Assembly: GCA_904063045.1 (NCBI GenBank)
Contig: CAJFCJ010000014.1
Location: forward strand, 496,001-560,000
DNA: 64,000 nt
Direction of reading: 5' to 3'
From: Dimorphilus gyrociliatus
Lineage: Eukaryota > Annelida > Polychaeta > Dinophilidae
Part shown: positions 35,223 to 47,068 of the stretch, in pieces
Numbering within the stretch: position 1 is the stretch's first letter
Layout of the letters: each line of letters begins with the position of its first letter
Program-made: the position numbers and the translations under genes
Notes under the pieces: generated by a model
Told to the model about the DNA's origin: nothing
The model's database searches: none
Seen by the model: the letters and a program-made list of their open reading frames with translations, nothing else

Positions 35223-38200
35223 ATGTTGTCTTCTTTTAAACTCTTCCTCCTCGTTGTTTCTACTATTCTGGAAATATCGGCTAGCACCAGAGGTAATAAT
35301 TTACTTAAAGTAATTAATCTTAATTGGTTGTTTATCAATAAAATAGTTTTATCTTCTTTTTTACATTGTATTTATACCTACGTAAATGTATAAACTATTA
35401 TAGCTACAGTCAGTATTTAACAGAATGTTTATTTGTAACAATTACAAATGACTCACCAAACATAGTAATGGAAGAACTCACTGAAAAAGGCAATCTTTAC
35501 GATTATTTAACTGATTAATAGTAGTGATTTTTTTTAACTTGTTCTTTTTTTTGTATGTTATTTCTATTCTTTCATAATTTATTCAATAGGGGACTTTCCA
35601 TATTACCACGGAGACTATAAAACTTTCGAACTGGTTCACCCTTTTGTTGAAAAATCGTCTGCCCAGGAAGTAAGTAAGAGCTTCTCTTGACTTACTAATT
35701 ACATAAAATAGGAGTATTTCAATTTAACCCCAACTTTATACACGTTAACCGTTAAGGCCTTAATATCTTAGGTCTTTTTGTTTCGCTCCTATCAGCTTCT
35801 TGTTTTTTTTTCATGAATAATTTCTTTCGTTTCAGGCACGATTACAGTTCAATGCCTTCAACAGCTCATTCGTAATAGATCTAATCATGTCACGAGTCAA
35901 CCTCACACAAAATCTTCCAGAGCACTGTGATCATTACGAATCGAAATCCCAAGTTTCTATGGCAACCGTTTCTTTCTGCTCCGGAACGATACATGCCTTT
36001 ATATTAGATAAAACTAACACTTATTCATTAATTCCATTGGATAACGAAAAGAATGAACATATTGTTTATAGGAAATCCGATTTAAAATATGAACCAATTT
36101 GTGGCAATCATCCAAAATCACCGAGTGGAAATCGTGATGAAATTAACATGAAAAGACTCAAGCGTAGCATCTTACAGAGTCGACCGTATGGAACACACAA
36201 GAAAACAAGATATATAGAACTCTTCCTCTCTCTTCATTACAAGATTGTAATTATTTTACATAAAAGCAAATACTTAACCTACTTTTCAGCTACTTTCAAC
36301 AAAAATAAAAAACTTCTTAATCCTTCTTCTTTTTTTTTTGCAGAGGAACAAATATACGAAAAACTCGATATTTGATAAAGAAAAGTTAGATAGAGATTTA
36401 TCAATTCTTATGATGAATATTAATAAATTATTTACCGGCATTGATATATTCATTGTTCTAACCGGTTACGAAGTTTGGAACAAGTACGAAATTAATGTTC
36501 TGTCCGATTCAGCTAAAACGCTTAAAAACTACTTATCCTACCGGAAAAGTCTTAATAAGAAACATTACAACGATATGGGATACTTTTTAACGTAAACGTC
36601 TCTTTCATAATGATTTTATACAATGTCTTTTGTCGAGGCTTTCATTCTTTTTCTCTATCCTTTAGCGATAAAGCTTTTGCTAATAACGTTGTCGGACGAG
36701 CTACCAAGAATACTATATGTTCGGATAGCAATTCCGGAGGCATTGCTTACTGGGGAGATCACCATCAAACGGCCTTGACAATAGCTCACGAAATAGGTCA
36801 CAATTTTGGAATGGAGCATGATGAAGATAACGAACAGTGCAAAACCAGCAAATCTATTATGGCGGCTAAAGCAGACTCGTAGGCCATTTTTCTCCTTGTT
36901 TATAACAGCATATAACAGTATACTGTATATATATATATCTAAACATACAAATGTATATACCTAATATAACGCATAAATGCGCTCTTTACATATACAAATA
37001 TCGTATAGATTAAAAGGAACATAAAGCAACTTACGTGCACAATTTCTCTTTTTCTCCCCCACAGATCAGATTCAATCGATAGCGCTAAATGGTCAAAGTG
37101 CTCGAGAGAGGAACTTGAAAATGCCTATTTTAGACGCTTTGATATCTGTCTGCATAACCTCCCAAAAGTAAATGCAATAAATCCCAAATGCGGTAATAGA
37201 ATTTTAGAGGATGGCGAAGAATGTGATTGCGGTACGGAAGAAGAATGCCTTAGTAAGTGCTGTCACGCATCTAACTGCACTTTAACGGCTGGCTCTCAAT
37301 GCTACAATGGAGAATGCTGCTCAGACTGCAAATTTCGTAAAGTTAGTACAATTTGCCGAGATAGTACAGGAGAATGCGATCTACCTGAAGCTTGCTCGGG
37401 AAAATCTCAATTTTGCCCAGAGGACGCCTTCAAGACAACTGGATATCCTTGTGCAGAGAATAGTAGTTTTTGCCATTTAGGAGAGTGCGTTCCTGATTTG
37501 AACGCTCAATGTAAGGCAATGTGGAGAGGCTCTACAAGTGACCCACAATGCTATGCTACTATAAGGATAGGGAAGGAATTGTGCGGTAAATTCGATTACG
37601 CTACAAAGAAATATGAGATTTGTAATAAAGAAAATTATCGTTGTTCGCCGCTTATGTGTCTTCATAATCAAGAGAGCTCTCTATTTCTAACTGATACATA
37701 TAGAAGAAGGAATTTTAAATATAGACATAACGGCAAGTTCTGTTCTCTACAACTATATGATGTCGGCAGACAAGCCAGAGATCCGGCATTAGTGCAGATC
37801 GGAACTTCTTGCGGTAATGGACGAGTCTGTGTTGATGATAAGTGCGTCAACGCCTCTCTTGTAGCCTCGTCATGTGGAAACTGTAGTGGAAAGGGTGTTT
37901 GCAATAATTTGAACCAGTGCCATTGTGATAAGGGATTTGCACCGCCTCTTTGTAACAAGCACGGAGGCGGCGGTAGTTTACATAGCAATTCGCTATACGC
38001 CTACGACGAAGAATCGACCAATGATAGGAAAACTACTATTATTGTTGTTGTAATAGTCATAATACTTTTCCTAGTTTTTATGGGTGTAGGGATTTTCTTT
38101 GCTGTAAATAGGGTATACTTTGATAAAGTTCAAAGAAATATTCCCTTTCTTAATTCTTGGAGGAGGAAATCACCCAGGCAGTGGACCCCGAATACTGCCA

Positions 38201-38454
38201 ACTCTTTCAGGGGTAAAACAATTAGTAATCCCGTTATGAGGAGATCTTCCAATAAGCAATTGCCCAACATTCCTCCTGTAAGACCACCACCTCCTGACTT
38301 TAAGAAGGCAGTGCCATCACCCACAGCAGCAACCCATACCTATCAAAATACTCAAGAAATCTCTGATAAGCCTGTTATATCTCCAAAGCCAGTTGTCTCA
38401 GCTTATACACTGCATTTAAGAAATGAGAATGAAAGCAAATTAACAGTTTGTTAA
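35223..38454 (+). CDS. ADAM metalloprotease-disintegrin (ADAM9/12/19-like)
   Basis: Six exons: 35223-35292, 35590-35669, 35836-36246, 36344-36591, 36666-36878, 37065-38454; 803 residues. Order: signal peptide (LFLLVVSTILEISAS); prodomain; a furin-type site RLKR about 165-170 residues in; reprolysin domain with active site HEIGHNFGMEHD (H311, E312, H315, H321), so catalytically complete; disintegrin domain with an ECD loop (GECDLPEACSG); cysteine-rich domain; one EGF-like module (CGNCSGKGVCNNLNQCHC); one transmembrane helix (IIVVVVIVIILFLVFMGVG region); and a cytoplasmic tail of about 110 residues with PPVRPPPPDFKK-type proline motifs that could bind SH3 domains. This is a membrane sheddase acting on surface proteins. 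The EGF module and proline-rich tail argue for the ADAM9/12/19/33 group rather than ADAM10/17. Most of the extracellular part after the catalytic domain is in one large exon, unlike the vertebrate genes. Confidence 0.93.
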
Positions 38455-38702
38455 AAAAAGACAAAGAAAACTACGTAAAATTTTGATTGAAAAACAGAGT
38501 TTCCAGTATTCTTTTTTAAAAAACAAAAAGACATAAAAAAAGAATTTTACATTTTATATTATCTTTAATCTATTTAATTCTTTATTTTACAGTAAATTTT
38601 CGTGCAAAAAATACAAATTTCCCAGAATCTCTGTGCAAAAATTTAAAGAAAATCTCTTTATTCAGCATTTGTTTAATACTATGGGTATTGCATGACAACT
38701 CT

Positions 38703-41507
38703 TTACTCTCCTTCTTTCTCTCTCTGGATTTTCTTACCTCGCTTCTTCCTTCTAACCTTTGTTTTTTTTGTTAGGGTATCACTAGCTAAAGCCGCTGATA
38801 TAGACATTAAACTCTTCTTGGAACGGTCAACGGTAATGGAGTTTGTGAAAAAGGAAATTTGAGACGTCTCCAGCATAGAATGTCCAGTTCCGGCTCTTCT
38901 TGGGGTCGATTCCGATATTCTTGATAAGTTCATGGCCATGATTCTTCTATGTTCCTCAGCTAATTTTTTCTCTTCCGCCATTTTATATTTATGAAACTCT
39001 CGTTCCTTTATTAAGTGATCTCGAACACCGCTAATTAATCGCCTGAAACGAAAAGAAACCGACTTGTTTAGCCTGAGGAAATATCCTTATTATGTATCAG
39101 CTTAATAGACTGTAGGTTTGACTTACTGATAAGAAATACTGCCTTCTCTCGACGTGTCTAGCCTATTCATTACTCTTTGCATTTCATTGTCGTCCAACGG
39201 AACTTTTGCCCTCTGAATTATAATAGCTATTGTTATGAAGAGAAATAGAATTATTAGAGGAAAATGAAGTAGTTAACCTTTAACCCCATGATGAAATGAT
39301 CCCTAGAAACTCTATTAGCCATGTCCTTATCAAAAGTCTTGAAAAGATCATAAGGCCGAATAGCTCGTTCGCTCAAGAATTGTATCAACAACTTGAAGGG
39401 ATCCCCTCTTGTGACTAAACCGAGAAAAGAGTAAATCTAGCTACGAATAAGATAAAGAAGCAAAGATACTGTTTACCGATGCGTTTTCCTAGAATGTCCT
39501 CGCTATCTATTACTCCACCGTGCTCAACACGAAATTTTCTAGTTCTAGCAATTAATTCAGTAGTATAAAGAATCTTTTTGCTAATTGGAATACCCTGGAA
39601 AAAGGACAAACAAGAAATTTTTTAAAATCACAAAAGGGCAAACACTTTTTCCTATTTTTTTTCCAATAATCTTACCTCAAAAGATAAGAAACGAACTCCA
39701 CTGGACGGTTGTTTGACATTATCAATAATATCTAGGGAACCGGTCATCGTCAATGGGTTATTTCCCATCTATTGAATATAACATACAATGTATTTCCTAT
39801 CATGAGGGAGAGAGAGAGAAGACAGTTTCTCTCAAGCGTAGAAAAATTAGGTAAACATTTTGTCACCTTTAACGTTTCCAGGGCTGCATTTTCCCTTAAG
39901 CCTTTTGCAATTAATAAAGCTCCCTTCCAATCAATCCGATTATTGCTAATATCCAAATGACTTAGGTATTTGTTAAATTTTAATAATTCTCCTATAGCTA
40001 AGCTACCTTCATAACCTAAGCCATTCCACGAAATATCCAAATTGTTAACATACAAACTCATCTGTATTGATTTTTCAATAGTTTGTAAATAGATAAATAG
40101 ATAGACATTTAGTTAGCTTGTTTTCTATTAAACAATGAATTAAATGTACAAACTCTAACGCTGGATAATAGAGAAACAGCGGCCTTTCTTCTTATTTGAT
40201 TCCAGCTAACATTTAGATATTCTATTGAATTATTTTCGGACAACATTTCACCAATTCTTTCGGCTCCAATTTCACCGAAATTGTTCTTTGATAAATTTAG
40301 ACGCTTGATTTTATTATTTATCTAATTAATTATCGATTAATTAGTATAGAGAGGATAAATAGATATTATAACTATACCTCTAAACCTAACATTAGAACGT
40401 TAATATCTTGATCTGTTAATTTATTCTCTATAGGAAAAGAAAGGGACGAAAAATGAATGAAAGATTAGAATATAGAAGGTCAACTTTTTTGGCCTTAAAA
40501 GAAATCTTTTGGATGTATGCTAAACCAATCCCAAAGTAATTATTCAACGAAAAATTTATTAGCATCTATTTAAGCCTATACAAGGTTCTTTTTAAGGGAA
40601 AGTTAACATAGATCTAATCTCAGATTAGAATAATACAATTTCATATACAATCTATAATACGGTAGATTATCAATATGCTAATAGCTAAGTTTGCATAGTT
40701 ATTACCTGATAAATTTAAATCCGTAATACCATTATTAATTGCCAACATATCGGATAGAGCAAAAGATCCTTCGTATCCAGTAAGGTTAGACGAAAAATCC
40801 TATTAATTTGTATATAAGCAATATACATTATACAAGTATATATTTATTTACATACAAAATCCGTTACTACGTCATTAGCTTTCAGCATTTCGCTTATTAA
40901 AATTACAGATTCACCTTTAAGACCATTTGATCTTAGGTTTAATTTTTCAACTTTTGTATTATCCTTATTTAAAAAGGGATGAGAGGAAGATTTATACTTT
41001 TATTGTTTTACTGTAAAACTTCAATGAACTTACTTTTAAACTGGTACATAATGCTTTTACATCAGATAGATTTAAACTTCTAAACGCCAAATTCAATACT
41101 TCGCTATTCAAACAACTTATAATTCTTTTACTGGGTGCCGAATTTAATTGTTGGCAAGCCTCTACATATAATGTTCTTCCGATGTGTTTATCGTCTAGAG
41201 GAATTGGTGTTTCTCTTCCAAAATTCTCTTCTATTTTTTTTAGCATAAATAGAAGAATCGATAGACAATGAAAAGTTTTTCCTGTTTTTCCCTTACCGTC
41301 TATTTCTAGGTCGGTATCGAAATCTTCTTCAATATCTTCTTCGTCTACTTTCTCTAGTTGACGAACAATCTGTTTGGCGCAAGATTTACTGTTGAGCTGT
41401 TGAACGTACGGATCTTCCAATAGTTCAATCTTCTTATCATCGCCTATCGACTCAAGAAACTCTGAATCGTGCCAAACAGGACACGAATCTTTGCCTTTTC
41501 TATCCAT
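38703..41507 (-). CDS. Leucine-rich repeat protein, LRRC74-like
   Basis: Eleven exons: 41034-41507, 40856-40963, 40706-40799, 40378-40427, 40154-40321, 39867-40061, 39676-39768, 39477-39594, 39278-39414, 39127-39212, 38703-39042; 620 residues. An acidic N-terminal region of about 150 residues precedes a run of ribonuclease-inhibitor-type LRRs of about 28 residues each (KRLNLSKNNFGEIGAERIGE, LDISWNGLGYEGSLAIGELL, LDISNNRIDWKGALLIAKGL). Then comes a degenerate EF-hand-like pair (FKTFDKDMANRVSRDHFI, NRLDTSREGSISYQ) and a basic C-terminal tail. LRRs followed by an EF-like pair are the layout of LRRC74A/B, but NLR-type or other RI-like LRR proteins are possible. The role of LRRC74 is poorly known. 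The start Met at 41507 is used because the open frame further upstream has no ATG. Tail-to-tail with ADAM, 248 bp apart. Confidence 0.8.
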
Positions 41508-42285
41508 AAGTAAACTATTGACGTTCAATCCTCGAATTGAAAATATTTTTCCCTTTAGAGGCGTTACTTTTAATATTCATTAAGTCGTTACTAAGGAATT
41601 CGTAAAAGATCTTAGCCTAGACGAGGCGTCGAGATGTTGAATAATTGAGTTGATTAGAAATTACTTTTTATACAAATGTTGAAATATCGCTGATCTAATA
41701 TTCTTGGTCGACAAATACGAAACAAAAAAGAATAAAACTGTATAGATATACAACATTGCCGGCTTTGTCTTTTGAATTTTTATTCAAAACAACATTAAAC
41801 AAGATATTTTCCAGCCTGATCCTCTTTTCTCCAGTACGAACTGTACCCTTATTTCCCTTAGGACTGTGTAATTTTCTTTAAATAATAATTAAAGAAATGA
41901 AGAACACGCTGGAGTTATTCTAGCTATTGAAAACGCAAGTCAAGAAGAAGGAAAAGGTAGTTTAAATTTGTATTCAAACAGTAGAAAAACATACTGTATT
42001 CATCTAAATAAACGTGAAAAGAAATCATCTTCTTTCTCCTTCTAAGGAATATTATAGTAAAAAATAAACGATGAAAAAAAATCTTCTGTTTCCTTTATAC
42101 AACAAACAATAAAAACTCTACTTTTTGTATGTTTTATGATAAAGCCAGAGGGAAAAAAATATCAAAATAGTTCTTACTCTTTAAGAAGAACAATACAATT
42201 TTATGGAACAACTGACGTTGTTTAGAGTTTTTCTTCTCTCTTCTATCAATTTTGATATGTAAAGTGACGAATTAGTATCTGTACA
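41508..42285. other. Intergenic region, LRRC74-like promoter / ARMC1 3' flank
   Basis: 778 bp with no supportable exon. AT-rich; nothing else is recognised. Confidence 0.6.
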
Positions 42286-43568
42286 CTACCAATAAAATGA
42301 ATTGGATAGAAACGCTCCAACGCTTTTTACGAAACGCCATTTTCCGCCCTCGTCTCTATTTGCGTCTGTTCTTGCTACGTTATTTCCTTCATCCTTTATT
42401 GGGCTATGATCTTCAATAGGATAATCTGGCATTTCTTCTATACTTTCGGTTATTTCCGATTGCACAACAAGAGGCTTTATATATTCGTTCCCAAACTCAT
42501 CCTTGACAACTTGATCTGCTGCCATAGTCATCGTTTGCGTAATGGCAGCGGCTAATAGCTAAAAAGTAAATACATACATATAAGATTTTACACATATATA
42601 TATATATAATTAGGCACTATGCAAGTGCTATATGGAAGGCAATACAAAGTATTAAAATACGATTAATTTCGCTACATACTTCCGGTTTTAAATCTGCTCG
42701 AACTCGTAAAGTTGATCGTTTCCTTTCTAGATCGAATGTGATACTTATAACTCCTTTAACAGTAATAAGTCGGTCTCTGCATAAATCTTCATCGTACTTA
42801 ATAAAAGGAAAAAACAAATTATATTGTTTAAAAGTTAATATAATGAAATATTCTTAGAGTACCTTATCTCTCATTCCACGGATTTGTAAAATAATAGTCT
42901 TAGGTTTAGATACTCCAACAAAAAAGCTCCTTCTTCTACAGGTTTTTATCTTTTTTTCATTTTCAATTCTATTAGAGAATTCCAAGATTTTCATATTAAA
43001 ATATTAAATAAATGTTAATATCTTACAATTGGATTGTTTTTGATTCTTGAGCGTTTGACTCTCCACCTTTATTTAAATGGCAAAGAATTTCTTCGCTTAA
43101 CCTTTTAACCTCTGATGAGACGTGGTGCCTGTTTTTATTGTTTTTTTAACGTTAGGTATTTATACAGCATAGAGACAATGGAATCATTAGATAATAATAA
43201 ATTTACTTTAGTAGATGATTAAGGGTTTCCGTTAGACCATAAACAGACTTCAAAGCTTTACTACAATCTATCTTTTGGGAAAGTGTATGGAAAATCTTTA
43301 AAGGAAACAAAACAATTGTAAATGTTTTTTAATGCAATTTCAAGTTTTTAAATTTAATATTACTTTTAATGATGTTTGGACAATTTCGGTATCAGTATTA
43401 TTCATTAATAATACTAAACTTGTTAAACTAGTTGTATCCTGTAAAATAATACAAGGTTAGCATGGTTTTAACATACCAAAAAATATGAACCTCTAGTACG
43501 GCTACTGCGCCAACTGGGTCCTGGATCAGCTTTTCTATTGATTGTAAAGTTTCGAAAGTTTGCTCCAT
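42286..43568 (-). CDS. ARMC1: Armadillo repeat-containing protein 1
   Basis: Seven exons: 43491-43568, 43364-43438, 43207-43295, 43027-43128, 42863-42968, 42680-42796, 42286-42558; 279 residues, against 282 in human. The N-terminal half has an Arm-like helical repeat (SLTSLVLLMNN...). It is followed by a heavy-metal-associated-like fold (KTIILQIRGM...GVISITFDLERKRSTLRVRADL) and an acidic linker (DYPIEDHSPIKDE). The C-terminus FLSNSFYW nearly equals the vertebrate FLSRSFYW, which is the strongest identifier. In vertebrates ARMC1 is found in the cytosol and mitochondria, bound to the MICOS/SAM bridging complex through DNAJC11, and affects mitochondrial distribution. Arm repeat content is weak, as in other members. 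Confidence 0.9.
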
Positions 43569-44012
43569 TTTATTTATTGAAGAATGTTTAAATACAAATT
43601 TAATTATTCATTCGCATTAGTTTCATTGATTTTTTCGTCCGATTTAATGATGATTTACCACATCTAGTACGTCCAATCTTTCAAAACTCATAACAAGTTT
43701 AAGGACTCTTCACTGATTGGTTGAAGCAGACGATATAATAGATTCGCGCAGATATTTTAACTAAATGCTCATTGGTTCACTTTTCATTTAAAATAATTAC
43801 TATTATAGTACAATTTTACAAATAATATTTATTGATAAAGACATTTACATAAATAAAATTTTTAAATATCTTTAAAATTATACAGTCCTTCTTTTCAAAA
43901 AAATTTAATTTAACTGCAAAATTTCTTATGGAATTTCAGCACAAACAAAAGCAACAAAGCTATAAGTAACGAGATTTATAATTGGTTATTTTGTTCAAAA
44001 ATAAGTTTTCTA
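43569..44012. other. Short intergenic region, ARMC1 promoter
   Basis: 444 bp between the ARMC1 start and the nucleobindin stop, both on the minus strand. No exon or repeat of note. Confidence 0.6.
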
Positions 44013-46694
44013 TTAATGTTGTTCTTTTAAGGAGGGATTAGGTTGCTGTAAGATATTTTAAATATAAGAAATTATTTAGTTTACATTTTATATAATACTA
44101 TACTTACTTCCATATGCTGAACGTCAGGTGCTTTTTTGTCGCCTTCTAAATGATCTGCAGGCTTGGGTACAGCTGATGGATCAACAGGCACCTGTATTTT
44201 ATGCAATGAAAGAAAAGAATTATTAGAAATTAACTATTACCAAAAAAAATAATAAAAAAAGCATACATGAACTTCGCCAGGTTGAGCGTGACCTTCAAAT
44301 TTTTCTTTTCTCTTCTCTTCGAACTCTTTCATAAAATCCTGTAGTTCGTCTTCGGAGAATGGTTTTTCTTCGTCCAATGTCTAAAAAGATATGTATATAT
44401 GTGTTTACTGTTTGTAGACTCTTATTAAGAAAACTTTCTTACATTCCATCCTTCGTCCTTTTTATATTCATCTTTCTTTGTACCTTCAATAAATTCATTG
44501 TAAGAGAGCATTGCATCTTTATCCTTATCCATTTCGTTCATTACGTGTTCTCTCATTCTATTCATTTCCTCGAATCGTTCAATCATGTCGTCTTCAGGCT
44601 GATCGGCATTGTAAACCTTATCCAATTCTCTTTGGAAGAGTGCTTCAATTTCTTCTTCATCCAAATAACCATCGCTATTTTTATCTAGTTGATAATAGTA
44701 ATAAATAGATATAATAAGAGAATTGAAGAGTTATATACTGTATATTTATACTACGTACCATGTAAATTGAAGAAAGTTTTTGGATCAAAATCTCCTTTGT
44801 CGAGGCCATCTTCTTTTTCCCATACTTCTTCTAATTGATCTTTACTTCCCTAAAAAACGTAAAAAGAGAAACAATTCTATAGTAGATTACCAGTGATTGA
44901 AATATGATATTAAAAGGGGAATTAAGTAAAAAGAAATATTAGAAAATAATTCCTACGGGATGATGTAACTTTGGATGATCTTTATGCTTCTTTTGCAATT
45001 CTTCAAAAGCTTTCTCTTCCTCCTTACGTTTATTTTCGTCGAGATTCTTCAATTTCTCCCTTCGAATAGTTTCTTTTTCTAGTTCATAATTTTTGAATTC
45101 CTCCCGTCTCTTCTTATCGATAGTAGACAAATCAGAAGTTGCCTATATATGAATAATTAAATATAAAAGATAATATTTACTATAGAAGCTTTTATTTGAA
45201 TTTAAATTCTATTTTAGAAAATATATCCACCTTTTTAATTAATCGTCTTAAATCATCCTCTTCAAAAGAAGTTGGATTACTATGATCCAAATGTTCGACA
45301 AGGTCGATTAGTTTTTCTCTATATCTCTTTACATCGCGTTCTAAACAAAAATAAAGTATAGAATAGCTATACAATTAAACAAAAATTACTAATTAATATT
45401 AAATTCCTTACGATTTATATTCTTTTTGAGTAGTTTAGCAATAATTTTTAGTCTTTCAATCTCTTGCCTCTTTAATTCATCTAATTTTGAACGTACTCCT
45501 TTTGACACTAATTCCAGATGTTGCGCTACGTCACCAGCCTACGTATTGTAAAAAAAAATAAAAGAAATCAATTATATTATTCTAAAAAACTTGTGCTAAA
45601 TATTAAGCAATAGAGAATAACTTAGAGCACGGCATAAACATCTGAAAGATATCTATATATAGATTCTTTTACGAAAGAAGAAATTTTTCTCTCTTTTTCA
45701 GCAGATTAAGCGAAAAAAAAATCGATTTTAAAGGATTTTTGTCTTAATGTTTATTTTCTATTTTAAGGTTTTTTTCTCTTTCTTTCCTTCCTTCCTTCTT
45801 TCTTTCTTTCTCTCTCTCTCACTCACTCTCTATAATTTCTTTCATTTTTATTTTTGATCTATTTCTTTACCTCTTTACCAATATCTTTTACTTTTGATAG
45901 ACGTTCGTTAAATGGTTTATCACTCATGAGAACGTTAAATACGTCTTGTAAATAGGAATTATAGATCAAAAATTTCTCTTGGTGCTGTTTTAATTTGTTG
46001 TTTTTGTTGTTGTTGTAGTGTTTTTTAATATATAAAAGATACGAATATGGCGTTAATAATTATATTAGTGTAAACAATATATTAATAAAATTGCAGTTAT
46101 ATTAGTACATAATATTTATAAAAAAAATGGCCAACTAACCTCAATTTCTGTACTATTCATTCCTTCCAACTTTTTTCGGAAAATTTCATCACTTTCCAAA
46201 ATATTAACTACTTCTTTTAGATAACGCTCATATTCTAATCCCATCTGTGTTTAAGAAATATAGGTTAATTGAATTTTTTACTACTTATTAACTATTAACT
46301 AAAATATTCCATAACCAAAAATAATATATTCAATATCGTCTGTTAACCTTTAACCCATAGTTTATATACACTAAATATACCTTACCGAAGAATTTTTTTT
46401 ATCATAGTTGAGTAATTTCTAAATAATTAGTATCAATTAATCTTTCATTGTTCTGAATTTAAATTACTTTTATATAGCTTTAACTTTATATATACATATG
46501 TTTATAATTTATAGCATTATTACATTGGTACTTAATTTTTTTACTTATTAAAATTAAGTTTATAAATTTCTCTTATTTTTTTTCCTTACCGATGGGTCTT
46601 CTTCCTCCTCTGCCTTCTTTTTGTCAGGTTGAACAGGAGGTCCAACAATGACGTCAATTGTACAAACTAATATCAGAACAAAAACTATCTTCAT
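44013..46694 (-). CDS. NUCB: Nucleobindin (NUCB1/NUCB2 family)
   Basis: Eleven exons: 46590-46694, 46140-46244, 45871-45984, 45412-45538, 45231-45340, 44957-45142, 44759-44849, 44443-44684, 44267-44380, 44108-44191, 44013-44045; 436 residues. Signal peptide MKIVFVLILVCTIDVIVG; a nesfatin-like helical segment (YERYLKEVVNILESDEIFRKKLEGM); a basic region; a charged coiled coil; then two EF-hands. The first loop, DKNSDGYLDEEE, is canonical. The second, DKDKDAMLSYNE, has Ala instead of Gly at position 6, as several nucleobindins have a non-Gly residue there. Between them lies an acidic segment. The family binds Ca2+ and G-alpha subunits and resides in the Golgi or is secreted. The leucine-zipper region after the second EF-hand is shortened. 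TTTAAACAG just before the start codon suggests a 5'-UTR intron. NUCB1 and NUCB2 split in vertebrates, so one pre-duplication gene is expected here. Confidence 0.93.
45780..45835. repeat. Pyrimidine-rich simple repeat in nucleobindin intron
   Basis: CTTC/CTTT units followed by CTCT runs inside the intron between exons 3 and 4. Confidence 0.8.
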
Positions 46695-47068
46695 CTGTTT
46701 AAAAAGAGTAAACATATGTGAAAAATTGTCTTTTTTTTTACTTTCAATAAATAGTCATTAAAAATAAATTATAGCATCAAATTTTTATTCATATGGTAAA
46801 ATAAAAGCAAGTACATTTTTCTCCGCGCCAAACTTCCTTAACAAGTCTTTATTTTGAATTTACAAATAGATCTAATCTACGTGTCTGCTGATCGTGAACC
46901 GAAAACGGAAGTATACGTTTACTATGCCTCGTTTTAAATATACGAAAAACATTCGAGACTTTACCAGTTTTGAATCGATCGATTGCTGAGAGCTAAACAA
47001 ATTGCTATTTGGTGCTAAAATTGCAGAACAGTTTTTAAACTTTAAAGAAATTTTCGCCATTTACAATT
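46695..47068. promoter_or_regulatory. Head-to-head promoter region of nucleobindin and UBE4B
   Basis: 374 bp separate the two divergent start codons, so one bidirectional promoter probably serves both. The nucleobindin side appears to include a 5'-UTR intron. No TATA box can be claimed in such AT-rich sequence. Confidence 0.45.
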